The notes beneath the pieces were generated by a model that was given only the letters and a program-made list of their open reading frames with translations, did no database searches and was not told the DNA's origin. From contig ARYC01000045.1 of the NCBI GenBank assembly GCA_000711775.1, forward strand, positions 1 to 64,000: 64,000 nt of DNA, read 5' to 3'. Positions 21,801 to 32,605 of the stretch are shown one piece after another (position 1 is the stretch's first letter; each line of letters starts with the position of its first letter). The position numbers and the translations under genes are program-made. The DNA is from Oxytricha trifallax (lineage: Eukaryota; Ciliophora; Spirotrichea; Sporadotrichida; Oxytrichidae).

Positions 21801-24320
21801 TTTAATGCACTGGAGAGACAATGAGACATGTTGCCTCTACAAACCTAAATAAGTTATCTTCTAGGTCCCATTCAATATGCATAATTGAAATAGTTCAAAA
21901 ATACCCAAATGACTCCGAAAGAAGAGGTGTCCTTAATTTAGTAGATTTGGCAGGTTCTGAAAGAGTCTCAAAATCTCATGCTTAAGGTTAAGCACTTGAA
22001 GAAGCCAAAAAGATCAATTATTCACTTTCAGCTCTAGGTAAAGTAATCAATTGCCTTACTAAGAATGGCGCACAGCATATTCCATATAGAGATTCAAAGC
22101 TTACAAGACTACTAAAAGAGTCTTTGGGAGGAAATAACAAAACCTCTTTAATTGTTGCTTGTTCGCTTCATCACTCAAATGTTGAAGAAACAATAAGTAC
22201 CCTCAGATTTGCTTAAAGTGCTAAATTCATCAAAAATAAGGTTAAACTTAACATCAAAACCAGTCCTGAGTAATTATAGCTGATTATAGAGTAGTTAAAA
22301 ACTGAACTTAGATCTTGTAAAGAAGAGATTTTCAGACTCAGAATTACATCTACTACAGTAAATGGCTCTTCTAGTTAAACTCAGCATAAATAGTCGATTG
22401 AATACCCGGCTGAAGAATATGCTGAAGCTCATGAATTTCAAGAACTTAAATTTTTTAAGCAAAACGAAGAAATAGTAGACTCTGAATACTTTTAAAATCA
22501 ACATTGTTAAGATGTTATAATTCTTGATGAAAATACTGATCCAACAGTAAAATTATAGAATATTCAGGGAAAGCACACCATTCATAATAGACCACATCAA
22601 AGCTTACTCGCTAAAAATTATGATGTAATTGAGACTAATAACTAGCGTATGTAAATGCTTTCCCTTTTCTCTTCAGAATTTTCTAGCATTCCTGGCAATG
22701 GTACTCCGAATTTTATCTCCCCAGTAAAAAACTATGAGGTAAAGCTAATGTAGCTTATAAACAGGAATGAAGATTTAGAAATGAAATTAAAGAGCAAAGA
22801 TAAAGACATAGAAGCCATTAAAGGGTAGAAAGATGACTTATAAGCTAAAACAAACGGCTTGGAAGAGAAACTCCTGAATTACAAGTAAAAGTTATTGGTA
22901 ATGGAAAAGAAGGTTGCTGAATATGAGAGTGAAAAGGATTTCATGTCAGTTAATGAAGTCAAGTAAATTAATAGAATGGGTGATTTAGATGGTTAAATTG
23001 AGGTGCTTACTTCTTAAATTAAGTGTTTGGAAAGAGCCCTAGAAGACTCTGAGCATACTTGCTAAGATTTGCTGAAAGAGAAGCAACTAATTTATCAAAA
23101 GTCTATTAAAGATTTCCTCAATGAAACTATAAAGCTAAAAAGAATAAAAGTATCCGACGCACTTGACAACTTTATAAACAAGCCTTAAGTTTTCACAGGT
23201 TAAACAATGCGCAGATCTTTCATGTCTCAATTAGACTTGCTCTAAGATTTCAAGAACTAAGAGAATTTAGTGAAACAATCAGAGCAACTCATTTAATCAC
23301 TCAATGAGAAAGACTTGCTCTCTAGAAATTTGTATTGCTTAGAGACCATTAACGCTCTCGAGGATACACCACCAGAATTGATCATATATTTGTTGAAATA
23401 AATGCTGATTGAGGCTTCATTAGCCAATCATAACTTGCAGAGAATATTAGCTGTAAATAGATGGCGATAAGTTATGGAGTATGGCAAGAATAAGATCAAG
23501 TTTACTTTATAATAAATTTTATAAGATGTTTTTTTAGGGCATAATTTGATTTTATTAAAAGGCTATATTCATAATATTTCAATCAAAACCATGTAATGCA
23601 AACTGATGGAAGGAACAATAGAGACTTTAGATTAGGTCTTAGATAGAACCCGAAAAACTCACGATAAACTCCGTGCAAGAGTAGACAAATTAGAAAATCA
23701 TCTTTCAGACAATAGAAATTACTATGGAGATGTTGTTCTAATGACAGAAGGCAACAATCCAAATGTTAATAGTAATTAGATTATAAGTCAACCAGCGAAT
23801 TTCAAGAATTAAATGCTAGATTAACATAGCTTAAAGAATTTCAATTCTTTGAAGGATAAAGTCAGCAACCTGAATAATAACAACCATAACTATTAGACAA
23901 TTAACTTAAACTTAGATTCTATAGCTTCATTTATTTTTAATTATGTGTTTATAATAGTCGGTAGTTTCAATGATAATTCTGAATAATTCATAGGTAAACA
24001 ACTAGAAATCTCGCTTTGTGCGAACTATAACAAATAAGACCCTTGGCAAGCAATTCAACTTTATGGAAAAATCTCCAATATCCCGTGGAAGTATAGGAGC
24101 CAATAATCAAAGCATAATTTCACAGTATTATGGACAGAGATAATAACAGCCTAACTAGAAACCAGGTGGTACTCCATTAAGAACGGGTGGAATGAATAGT
24201 CCAGCTATTTATAACTTTTAGAGTCCCATTCGTCGATAGAACACATTCGCCTATAATATACCTAAGCCCTAGAATTAACAAATGCATAATCAAAATTATA
24301 TGTAAACTAGAGGGATATGA
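18811..24320 (+). CDS. kinesin with internal motor domain and long low-complexity N-terminus
   Basis: About 700 Q/S/N-rich residues come first, then a kinesin motor from about 21160: [18 protein letters not shown]-loop GQTGSGKT (about 21474-21500), NKLSSRSH (switch I), VDLAGSER (switch II), [12 protein letters not shown] and [19 protein letters not shown]. The motor ends in LRFAQSAKFIKN, followed by coiled coil (about 22700-23700) and a Q/P-rich tail to TGA 24318-24320. Neck position C-terminal to the motor suggests a plus-end kinesin, subfamily not resolved. Resolved IESs: 19022-19121, 21354-21403, 21784-21804. At least three further junctions (near 18870-18930, 23510-23600, 23930-24000) are unresolved, so the start at 18811 and the tail frames are provisional. 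Confidence 0.85.
19022..19121. other. IES, 100 bp, pointer GCAACTT
   Basis: GCAACTT at 19022-19028 and 19122-19128. Removal gives [18 protein letters not shown] in the kinesin N-terminus. Confidence 0.9.
21354..21403. other. IES, 50 bp, pointer GTCTT
   Basis: GTCTT at 21354-21358 and 21404-21408. Removal gives [18 protein letters not shown] in the kinesin motor. Confidence 0.92.
21784..21804. other. IES, 21 bp, pointer ATGCA
   Basis: ATGCA at 21784-21788 and 21805-21809. Removal keeps frame and gives [18 protein letters not shown]. Because 21 is a multiple of three, the case rests on the kinesin alignment. Confidence 0.75.
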
Positions 24321-24343
24321 TAAATATATCTAAATGAATTTAA

Positions 24344-25683
24344 ATGCAATATATCAATGTTAATGGATAGTCTTCATCTGCAATATAAAACAGTAATCTT
24401 TTGATATACTCTAATGACAGTGATTCCCAAAACATTCAACCTAAGCTTACTAAAGAATAAATTTATTTATTACGAAAGTAATTTAAATATTTTATAAAAT
24501 AATTTGATTAGAACTTTTGGAGCAACAAGATCAATTCAACTAGCACAATAACATAGTTTAGCTGCATCATTAATAACCAATTATCTTAAATTCTAACACA
24601 AATTCTAATACTTGCCTTGTTAACAATGAACAATTGACTTTTGAAGATACTTTATTGAATTATCCTCTTATTTAATAAATTAGTATTGACTAACATTAAA
24701 ATTAAAAGATGCAATTGTCAAGTTCTTTAATAGTAGCGAGATTGATGGTAAAAACGCACAAAGGATATAGGGGTTGACATCAGAGACTAAAATTGGGGAA
24801 TATGGGGGTGGACTAAATCTCAATCATGATGATCTCATGAAAATTGAGAACATCAACAACCTTCAGGAAATTTGCACATTAATTAAATGTATTTGCAATC
24901 TATACTATCTTATGTGAAACATTTGATTTGAATTGAGAGGATAAGAAGGCCAAAGAATAAACTGCTTGCAATTTATGAGAGATCCAAACCCAAAACCAGA
25001 TAAAGATAAATAAAATGGGCCAGCAATTCCAAGTTCCCTTTCTTACTTCCAGGCTCCCTTGAATATCAGGTAATCTAATGATAAAATTGGAACTAAAGCT
25101 GCCTTTAATGAAGTGCAAAATACTTAGTAGAATTCTAAAAGTGCAAGTAAGGTACCACCATCTAAATAATCTATGACAAATATTGATATTTAGTTGTCAA
25201 ATATAAATTGGATTATAATTAAATCAATTACTATGGCTAATTCAAGTAAGTCTAAAGATGGTACCCCTTCAGGAGCTGGAAATATTCAAAAACAGGCTAC
25301 ACTTCAGCAAAATCTTATAATTGTTTTAGCTTATATAATCATGAAATATGTTTACTTGTATATTTTTATAGCAAATTAGACCTGGAAGTGGATTGAGCTC
25401 AAACGTAGTAGATGAAAAGACTATAAGGTACATAGAAGAATAGAAAATAGACGCAACTCGCTATAAAATTGAAGAGCAGTTGAGGTAACTCTAGACAACG
25501 TTTGACAGCAGCAAGATTGAATTGGGTTTAGGGAATGGTGGACAACAGAAATAAACTGCGGGTGCTTAGTAAACCATTAATCTGAGCGACCTGGCTCACT
25601 AAGCTAACAATAATCACAGGAATCAGTCTTAACCACCTAGGGATAATAATTGGAATAGAAACACTAATATATCATAATAGTGA
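24344..25683 (+). CDS. Q/N/S-rich protein, not recognised
   Basis: ATG 24344 lies only 24 bp after the kinesin stop. Three inserts are resolved (24469-24506, 24644-24705, 25316-25369). Readable segments include PKLTKEQIYLLELLEQQDQ, LTFEDAIVKFFNSSEIDGKN (helical, vaguely EF-like spacing but lacking a proper loop), SLSYFQAPLNIRQ and, near the end, YIEEQKIDATRYKIEEQLRQ (coiled coil). It ends at TGA 25681-25683 in an N-rich tail. One junction near 24875-24960 is unresolved: the good frame changes there. Function unknown; the proximity to the kinesin raises the possibility of a shared macronuclear chromosome. Confidence 0.7.
24469..24506. other. IES, 38 bp, pointer ATTA
   Basis: ATTA at 24469-24472 and 24507-24510. 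Removal gives QIYLLELLEQQDQFNQ. Confidence 0.82.
24644..24705. other. IES, 62 bp, pointer AAGAT
   Basis: AAGAT at 24644-24648 and 24706-24710. Removal gives EQLTFEDAIVKFFNSSE. Confidence 0.9.
25316..25369. other. IES, 54 bp, pointer AGCAAA
   Basis: AGCAAA at 25316-25321 and 25370-25375. Removal gives ATLQQIRPGSGLSSN. Confidence 0.85.
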
Positions 25684-25795
25684 TATTAGTAATTAACATT
25701 ATTGAAACATATTTATTGAATGCCATTAGAGAGGAGAATAAATTATAAAGAAATATAATATTTATGTGATTATCCATTGGATTTAAACCTTAATT

Positions 25796-26240
25796 ATGTT
25801 ATTTAAGAATGAAGACGATGAATTATTGGATGAGTTAAATATGAGGGGTCATCGAGGCAGGTCAAAGCCAAACAAGCCTTCAGTTTTGAGTTATGATGTC
25901 AGGAACTACATTCATATATCATATTGAAAGTAAAATTTTATGGCTTAGTCAATTTATTCATGGAATATATTTTAATAATATTTATGAATTGACTAGGTAT
26001 TTTAAGATCAAGCTTAATCCCTGAAAATGACAATTCAAAATTCCATATCAAATTTACATGTAGAACTCATCAGAAGTCTAACTATCTAGGAGGTAAATTC
26101 ATATTTTATTATAAAATCTTCAATTTTAGAACGAATTGAGAGAAAGTTTGGGGAAATTAGTAGATAAGAATAAAATGAGGAAAAAGGAACTCAGATATCT
26201 CAGAAAAGAAAATAAAAAGCTCAAGTCTATCACTTATTGA
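25796..26240 (+). CDS. small coiled-coil protein, 106 aa
   Basis: After removing one IES (25905-25991) and one 37 nt intron (26093-26129) it is 107 codons. Starts MLFKNEDDELLDEL, then a basic patch (RGHRGRSKPNKPS), then a continuous charged helix to the end (LRESLGKLVDKNKMRKKELR..KKLKSITY). Family not recognised. It lies between two genes on the same and opposite strands with short spacers, and is a good example of a gene that a standard-code scan would miss altogether. Confidence 0.82.
25905..25991. other. IES, 87 bp, pointer ACTA, with inverted repeat
   Basis: ACTA at 25905-25908 and 25992-25995. Removal gives SYDVRNQVFQDQAQSLK. The interior contains CTTAGTCAATTTATTCAT and its imperfect complement ending TGAATTGACTAG, so the insert can fold on itself. 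Confidence 0.85.
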
Positions 26241-26522
26241 GAATTTTGATATCAAATTAGAAAAGGGCTAAGAATAAATGTTATTAATATAATAAGTAAT
26301 TTAAACTTAATAGATCATTGTTAACAATCAATGAAGTTTGGAATATTTATGTTAATATTTTTCATATAATTGAATATAAAATTAATAGTTTCTATATTGG
26401 CAATTATTTTGATAACTTTTAAAAATTAATGCACATCTTATAACATATAATGAAAATTTCATAAATATTAGACTATTCATCTACAGATTTACAGAGCACT
26501 TTAAATATATCTAATTAATAAT

Positions 26523-27598
26523 TCAGTAACAGCAGCGATGATTATTTAGCATAAGTGCTTCCTCAGACATTTTCAATGTTTCCATTCTCTTTTTGCCTTT
26601 CTTTACTAATTCACTCTGTACCATGAAAACTCCTAGTGAAAATATAAATAATTATAATGGACTTACTTTCTAGCAATGCATCCATAACCTCTTTAATATT
26701 TTGATTTGATTGGGAGGATGATTCACCAACGAAAATCAGATTATTTTCTCTTGCGAATTTCTCTGCTAATTCTTTTGGCACTTCTCTTCTTGTTGGATTT
26801 ACATTTAAAATATCAGATTTATTTCCTAATCATTGATTGGTTAATATCGATGTAGTGATTGGAAATAACTGAGATTTTATAATCAGTTTATCGTCATAAA
26901 ATGAATTACGGAAGGAACTTTATGAAAAGATGGAAATTTACTTACCAACCAGAGCAATTACAACATTTTCATCAGCGTATAATTTCACATTTTCGAGCCA
27001 ATATTTACAGTTTTTGAATGTATCAGCATTTGAAATATCATAGAATAGAACTGCCCCAAGCGCAAATCTGTAATGACCAGTAGTAATTGACCTGTACTTC
27101 TCAGACCCAGCTAATATATTATCATGACAATTAAATTGATAAACCTTGTTTCTTTTTAAAGAATTATTAACAATTATATCACATGGGTTTAACTTACAAG
27201 TATCCCAAATCTAAGCCTTGACTTTAGTTTTATTCTTTAGCATTGACACTTTATAAGCAAATTCCACTCCTATCGTGGCACTCACACTTCGATATTTGTC
27301 TTTCACATATCTAATTAAAGTTAAACCTCCATTCACACAGAATTTATTTGATTTATTTACCTTAACAGAAAGTTGGATTTACCGACTCCAGCATCACCAA
27401 TCAAAACAACTATAAATTTTAATATTAATAAGGTATTTCTAGCAATATATTCCTACTTTTATAGAAGTGGTCGTAATGCTCGGTATCTCCAGCTCTTTAT
27501 CTATATTCATGCTGCTTGACTGTCGCTGGCTAAGAGCTAACAGTCTCTTATTCTCGAAGAGAATCACCTCCTCGATAATTTGATTTCTACTCTACCAT
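26523..27598 (-). CDS. Rab-family small GTPase ending -CCY
   Basis: ATG at 27598 (minus), TGA at 26525-26523. G-boxes in order: GDAGVGKS (P-loop), ATIGVEF (switch I), WDTSGSEKYR (switch II; Rab consensus is WDTAGQERYR, so two changes), NKSD (G4) and GESSS (a poor match for G5 SAK). The C-terminus NNHRCCY carries a dicysteine for geranylgeranylation. The Gln of switch II that stimulates hydrolysis is replaced by Ser, which in family knowledge lowers GTP hydrolysis. Introns of GT-AG type follow the P-loop, interrupt WDT, precede NKSD and follow DALLE. A short insert with pointer AAA lies at about 27420-27458. An extra ~50 residue N-terminal Q/S-rich stretch precedes the G domain. Confidence 0.88.
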
Positions 27599-27721
27599 TA
27601 AATTCTAAAATAATATATCGAATTAAATTTTCGATTTATATTTTATAATTTCACCGTTGTGGTTTTCTCACGATTATTAATCAATATATCTTTTAACTTT
27701 ATTGTATTCCTCCATTTTAAA

Positions 27722-28944
27722 AATCTTCAGGAAATTAAGGATTACTTGAGAAACAAGTTTGATAGAACCGCACATTTAGACCGCCTTTAAAATTCTGCAT
27801 CAGTTCACTTAAACCCACTATTTGCACAGTACCAGCACAATGCTGCATACTAAAATCAGTAAAATAATAACTCTACAAATCTGCAGTCAAGTTAAGTAGA
27901 AAACAACCCTTAAATAAATTCACATACTACGAATAACAACCTCTATGCCTAATCCAACGATTTCTATGATGGCTAAAATCCCTCATCTTAAAAAGGAGCT
28001 CTGTGTTCATCTAACGGTGGTCAGTATGACAATCAGAGATAGGAACATGTTATGACTCTAGCTTCTGAATATATGATAACAAGTAATTCAGTCATAGGGC
28101 CAGGAGGTCTGTTTAGTGGCACTGGTCAAATTGGATACGGAGTAAACTATCACCAAAACGATTACTTAGACAGATTATAAGAGAAGATAGTTCAGCTTTA
28201 AGAAGAGGTTGAGACTCAAAAGTGTAGAGCAGAGGAACATAAAAAAGCCTATTATGAGTGCAAGCGCTAGATAGAATAGATCAGAGATTTGATGGAGGAT
28301 AAGGAAAGCAAGCATAATAGTATACTAAAGAGCGAGGTTTGTTAATGGGAAAATGCTCTGAATAAGTTTAAGGAGATGAATGAAAGTGAGTTATTAAAAA
28401 AACAGAAAGAAATTGAGAAAATTCATGAAATATTAGCACAGTGGATTGAGAAGTATTAAGGCTTAGAATAAAGTAAGGGTGTCTCGAATCACACTGAAAT
28501 TGATAAACTTATTCAAGTGTAAGCTCTACTTTAAATTTTTAATTAAAATATAGGACGCTTAAGCACAAAAGACAACAGTCAGGGATTTTAAGTGAAGTTA
28601 TGAGGCCTCCTTAACATCACAAAAATAGGTTGAGTAACACACTACCAACTCTATAAACATTTGACTCAAGAATTCCATCTGGTCATAGCTAGAAATATGT
28701 AAGAATCAATACTGATACAAACTACCAAATGCAGCCACTTTTGCAAACTTATTCGAACATGAACCCAAATCTTAATACAAATCAAGATTTTGACAGGAAA
28801 AAGATTAATGGAGACAATTCTCCAGTAGCTTAAGAAGACAGCTGTATTGATTTCGATCAATCATAATATCATAATTAGTAAACACTTGAAAATGATGATA
28901 GGTTGGAGACTTTACCTCTCTAAACCTATGAAAGTAATTAGTGA
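27722..28944 (+). CDS. coiled-coil protein lacking a visible start codon
   Basis: A good frame begins just after a possible acceptor TCTTCAG at 27724-27730 (EIKDYLRNKFDRTAHLDRL) and runs through a Q/N-rich segment, a G-rich patch and a strong coiled coil (about 28170-28460, YLDRLQEKIVQLQEEVETQ onward). A 35 nt intron near 28520-28553 starts GTAAGC. It ends at TGA 28942-28944. No in-frame ATG exists in the 120 bp upstream, which is the start region of the divergent Rab gene. The first exon or MDS may be short and displaced, or out of order. Function unknown. Confidence 0.72.
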
Positions 28945-29108
28945 AATTTGGTAAATCTACTGAAGTTTCAAACTAAATAAATGCATTATAATTGTTGATT
29001 ATTATCGTTTTTATTAGATTTACTTTAATATTACTTATTTTGTAGCTAGAATTAATTTGATTTTGATGATAAATGAATCGGTTTAAGTTTGTGAATTTAT
29101 AAATTTAA

Positions 29109-30423
29109 ATGTAGAGACAAGGAAGCTTAAACTAACTCTCTTAATAGAATTTGGGAGAACTTCCGGAAGACTAGTCTCTCAATGAGGCTAATGATTCTAT
29201 GAAATTTCAGAATAAAATGTATTCTCTAGTTTTAAATATATTTTAAATAGGAAGTTCCTCCACCCCTTATTTTTAAGAAAATTAGTTTAGACACCAGAAT
29301 AGACCAAACTCATTTAAGAGCGCATTGATAAAAATCCAAAGAACTTCTCTCCTTATGACTTTGATGCTTTGCACAAAATTGTGCTTATCGGGGAGAGTAA
29401 CACGGGGAAGACTTCAATGCTAGTGAGATTCATTGAAAATCATTTTAATGATAAGCATCTGTGCACTATTGGAGTTGACTTTAAGATTAAGACCCTTAGA
29501 GTATTTTTTTTAAATATTTGTTTCATTACTGTTTCTTAAGTCATAGAAAGTTTTTCAGCTTTTAAAAAGTTGACGATAAGATCATTAAACTGTAGATTTG
29601 GGATACTGCCGGTTAAGAGAGGTTCCGATCTATATCGCATGCTTACTATAGAAATTCTCATGGTTGTGTGGCTGTCTACGACATAACAAACAGAGCAAGT
29701 TTCGATTTAGTTGAGGAGTAAATCAGAAATTTCATGATGTACAATCATAGAGAATCAAACTAAAACATCATTCTTGTTGGCAATAAGTCTGATCTGAATG
29801 ATAAATGCAGGAAAGTTTCTTTTCAAGAGGCAGTTGAACTTGCTAAGCGATTGGAATTGGCTGCAGTCTTTGAGGTTTCTGCGATGGACAATATCAAAAT
29901 TGATGATGTATTTAGCAGAGCTGTAGTAAACTGTGTAGACTAGTTCTCTACTAGTCTACAACAACAAAATGACAGTGAATCAAATTACAGTTCTAGAAAT
30001 TCCAAATCAAATTCTAATAACTATTCCATCTTTGGTAAAAGTAGAGTAAGTGGCGATGCTCAAAGTGACATCAGAAACAGATTTTCACAGATGTATCAGA
30101 GGCCTTTCAAGTTTGGTCGGTCTGGCATGTATGAGAGCGAATATAGTGCCTAGGCTTAAAATCGCAATCAACTAGCTTCATCTGGAATAAGCAGTATTAG
30201 ACATTAATAATAGCCTTTAAATTAGGATTAAGCTTTGAGTTAAAGTGACATTAGCTCGAATAAACTAAATCCATACTACAAAAAAGCTTTGTTTCCTCCT
30301 GAGTAAGCTTAGAACAATAGTGGCATGTGGGGCTTGGGATCTGGTCATAAACCAAATATGAAACTTGTTTAGTAAGAAAAAATTGGATATCTGTATCCTA
30401 GACGTCAGAGAAATTGCTGCTGA
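29109..30423 (+). CDS. Rab-like GTPase with long N- and C-terminal extensions, 403 aa
   Basis: After two IESs (29211-29245, 29500-29567) it is 404 codons. About 80 N-terminal residues precede the G domain: GESNTGKT (P-loop; consensus GxxxxGK[ST]), CTIGVDFK (switch I), WDTAGQERFRS (switch II, catalytic Gln present), NKSD (G4) and VSAMD (G5). A Ser/Asn/Gln-rich tail of about 170 residues follows and ends in RQRNCC, a dicysteine prenylation signal. The G domain is most like Rab8/Rab1-type proteins, but a tail this long is unusual. Membrane traffic role inferred from family. Confidence 0.92.
29211..29245. other. IES, 35 bp, pointer AATA
   Basis: AATA at 29211-29214 and 29246-29249. Removal gives SMKFQNRKFLHPLFLRK. 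Confidence 0.85.
29500..29567. other. IES, 68 bp, pointer AGT
   Basis: AGT at 29500-29502 and 29568-29570. Removal gives FKIKTLRVDDKIIKLQIWDTAG. Confidence 0.9.
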
Positions 30424-30573
30424 ATAATCTGAAATTTAATTGTATCATTAGATTGTTGAGAGGTCATGATTAAAATTTATAGGTAAAATTAAACTCTCAA
30501 ATTTCCCCAAATAAAAATAAAAAATTAGATTAATATAATATTTTTATGATTTTCCTAAGATTTAGATACTTAT

Positions 30574-32420
30574 ATGACTGCAATCACCTGCAACCTGGAT
30601 TATAGCTTTATTTGTACAATTATGATATTTTCTTTGATTGGTGTATATATTTATTATTTCTTCCCAATGCTCAGATCATTCTTATTTTTGTCTTCTTATA
30701 TAAAATAAATACATTTGTCTCTTCTTAATAATCTCAATTAAGCTATTGATGAAGATTATAAATTTATATTATAATAAAAAGCAAGGATGATGAAAGACTT
30801 TTTAGCGGATGTGCGGAACACAGAAAGTTTCATGATTCCACGCAATGAAACTTAAATGGATTAATAATCGCAACAGTAATCAACCTTCGATTGGTCAGAC
30901 GATGATATCAATTGATAAAAATTTATATTAACATTCAATATGAATTTTTCAGATTTTAAGGTTAAAATTTAAAAAACTTTTTAAATGCGAATGAAAATGA
31001 CTTACTGATAGAAAGACAATCAAATGATAACTTTGATAATCAATCAGGTACTTAAATGCAATAATTGTAAGTTTCTTGAATGTTAAAGAAGGTTTGATTT
31101 TATTTTGGAGTGCTGTTTTTTACAAAAAAGTAGCATTAAATTAATAATAATATTCGAACTATTTATTCTTCTTTGGAGGAGTATAAAATTATATTATATA
31201 GAATACAATCAGATTTAATGGGTTCAGGAACTCTAAACTATCATAATCACTCGAAAATGCGATATTCATATATAGATAGCAAGGGGAAAATAATGTTTAA
31301 TGATCCTTTCAAACATCACACTTCAAGCATCTTATTTAAAATGTATAAATTTATTAAAATAGTTTTAATTCAGTAAACATAAAAATAGTATTTTTATGGG
31401 GAATAATATCATATTTTATTTTTTTAATCTTTGAGAGATTATGTCTTTGCTGTTTCAACAATAATTAATTAAAAAATAAAGAAGTAAGCAAGCAATTATA
31501 TTTAATTATAAATTAATTAAATTACTATTTAGATAGAGAGGTATGTGAAGTTTTAGCACAAAATGATTCACTCCTACAATTAACTGGACAAAGATCATGA
31601 AGTAAGTGTAACAAACATCATTTCATATAAATTGAACTATGGACTAAAATATACATGTAGAAATATCTAGCAGATCTATACTTATTAATATTTGGAGATG
31701 AAAAGGAAGGTCTCCCTAAAAGGCTTGAAACTAAGAAATGGAGAGAGATCGGGTTTTAAACAAAGAATCCGAGAAATGATTTTAAAAATGGGGGGATATT
31801 AGCACTGCACTCTCTTAGATACTTTGTAAAGAAATATCCTGATATTTTTCAAGAGATGCTTAGAGAAGGGTCCTAATTTTTCTTCATTGCATTTAAAACC
31901 CCTTAAAACACTTTGGTTTTATTTTCTAATTAAGACAGATAATAAGCATGAATTTATCAATAGGGTATATAATTGTAAATGCATTTATATAATTAAATTT
32001 TCTAGGTTTCAAAGGTTTATATTATCTTCAATAAATGTTACAGTAAATATAATTAAATGAATTATTCAATTTTAGAACTTTTTGATTTCGTTCCTTTATC
32101 TCAATAAAGAACCAGTGAGCGGGATTCAGAATCGTAGGCGGTCAACTAAACGAGAATTTAAATAATTTTGCAGAATAAATTCAGAGAATAAAAAATCTTT
32201 CTATGAGCTACACTGCCTAGCATTCAGATTTCTTTATCATTTATGGAGGAGAGAAGCAAGTAAGGAGGCGGGTCAATTTCCAGCATTTGGTTTAATAATG
32301 GATGAGACTAAAATATTTGTATCGAAAGTACTACAATTTTAATGCATTGATGTCGTTGATATGAGGATTAGAGGGTAAGATCTTATGGAATACTATATTA
32401 ATCATTAACGATTTTTGTGA
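30574..32420 (+). CDS. ELMO-domain protein with N-terminal membrane segment
   Basis: Starts MTAITCNLDYSF followed by a hydrophobic helix (ICTIMIFSLIGVYIYYFF), unusual for the family. The ELMO/CED-12 domain is clear from about 31650: KYLADLYLLIF, KKWREIGFQTKNPRNDFKNGGILALHSL, SSINVTVNII and, at the end, YELHCLAFRFLYHLW. A 50-60 nt GTAAGT intron lies before KYLAD. IESs resolved: 31892-32015 (TTTA) and 32051-32067 (AATT); a 13 bp step near 32170-32195 is needed to keep frame, and the 30915-31540 portion has unresolved junctions. ELMOD proteins act as GAPs for ARF/ARL GTPases; that function is inferred. TGA at 32418-32420. Confidence 0.85.
31892..32015. other. IES, 124 bp, pointer TTTA
   Basis: TTTA at 31892-31895 and 32016-32019. 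Removal gives FFFIAFILSSINVTVN. A second possible pointer (TGCATTTA) recurs inside the insert at about 31979-31986. Confidence 0.78.
32051..32067. other. candidate 17 bp IES, pointer AATT
   Basis: AATT at 32051-32054 and 32068-32071. Removal bypasses a TGA and gives VTVNIILELFDFVPLSQ. Confidence 0.6.
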
Positions 32421-32605
32421 AAATAAATTTAAAGTAAGAAATAAATAGCTAAAAAATTCAAGTTAAATCAAAACTAAAAAAATCGTAAGTTATTATCTTT
32501 TAATTAAATATTGGAATCAATAATTTTAAGGGGAAAATTAAATTGAATCTTTTGAAAGTTTTAATATTTTGACAAATTTATAATTTTAAATTTTATAAAC
32601 ATAAG

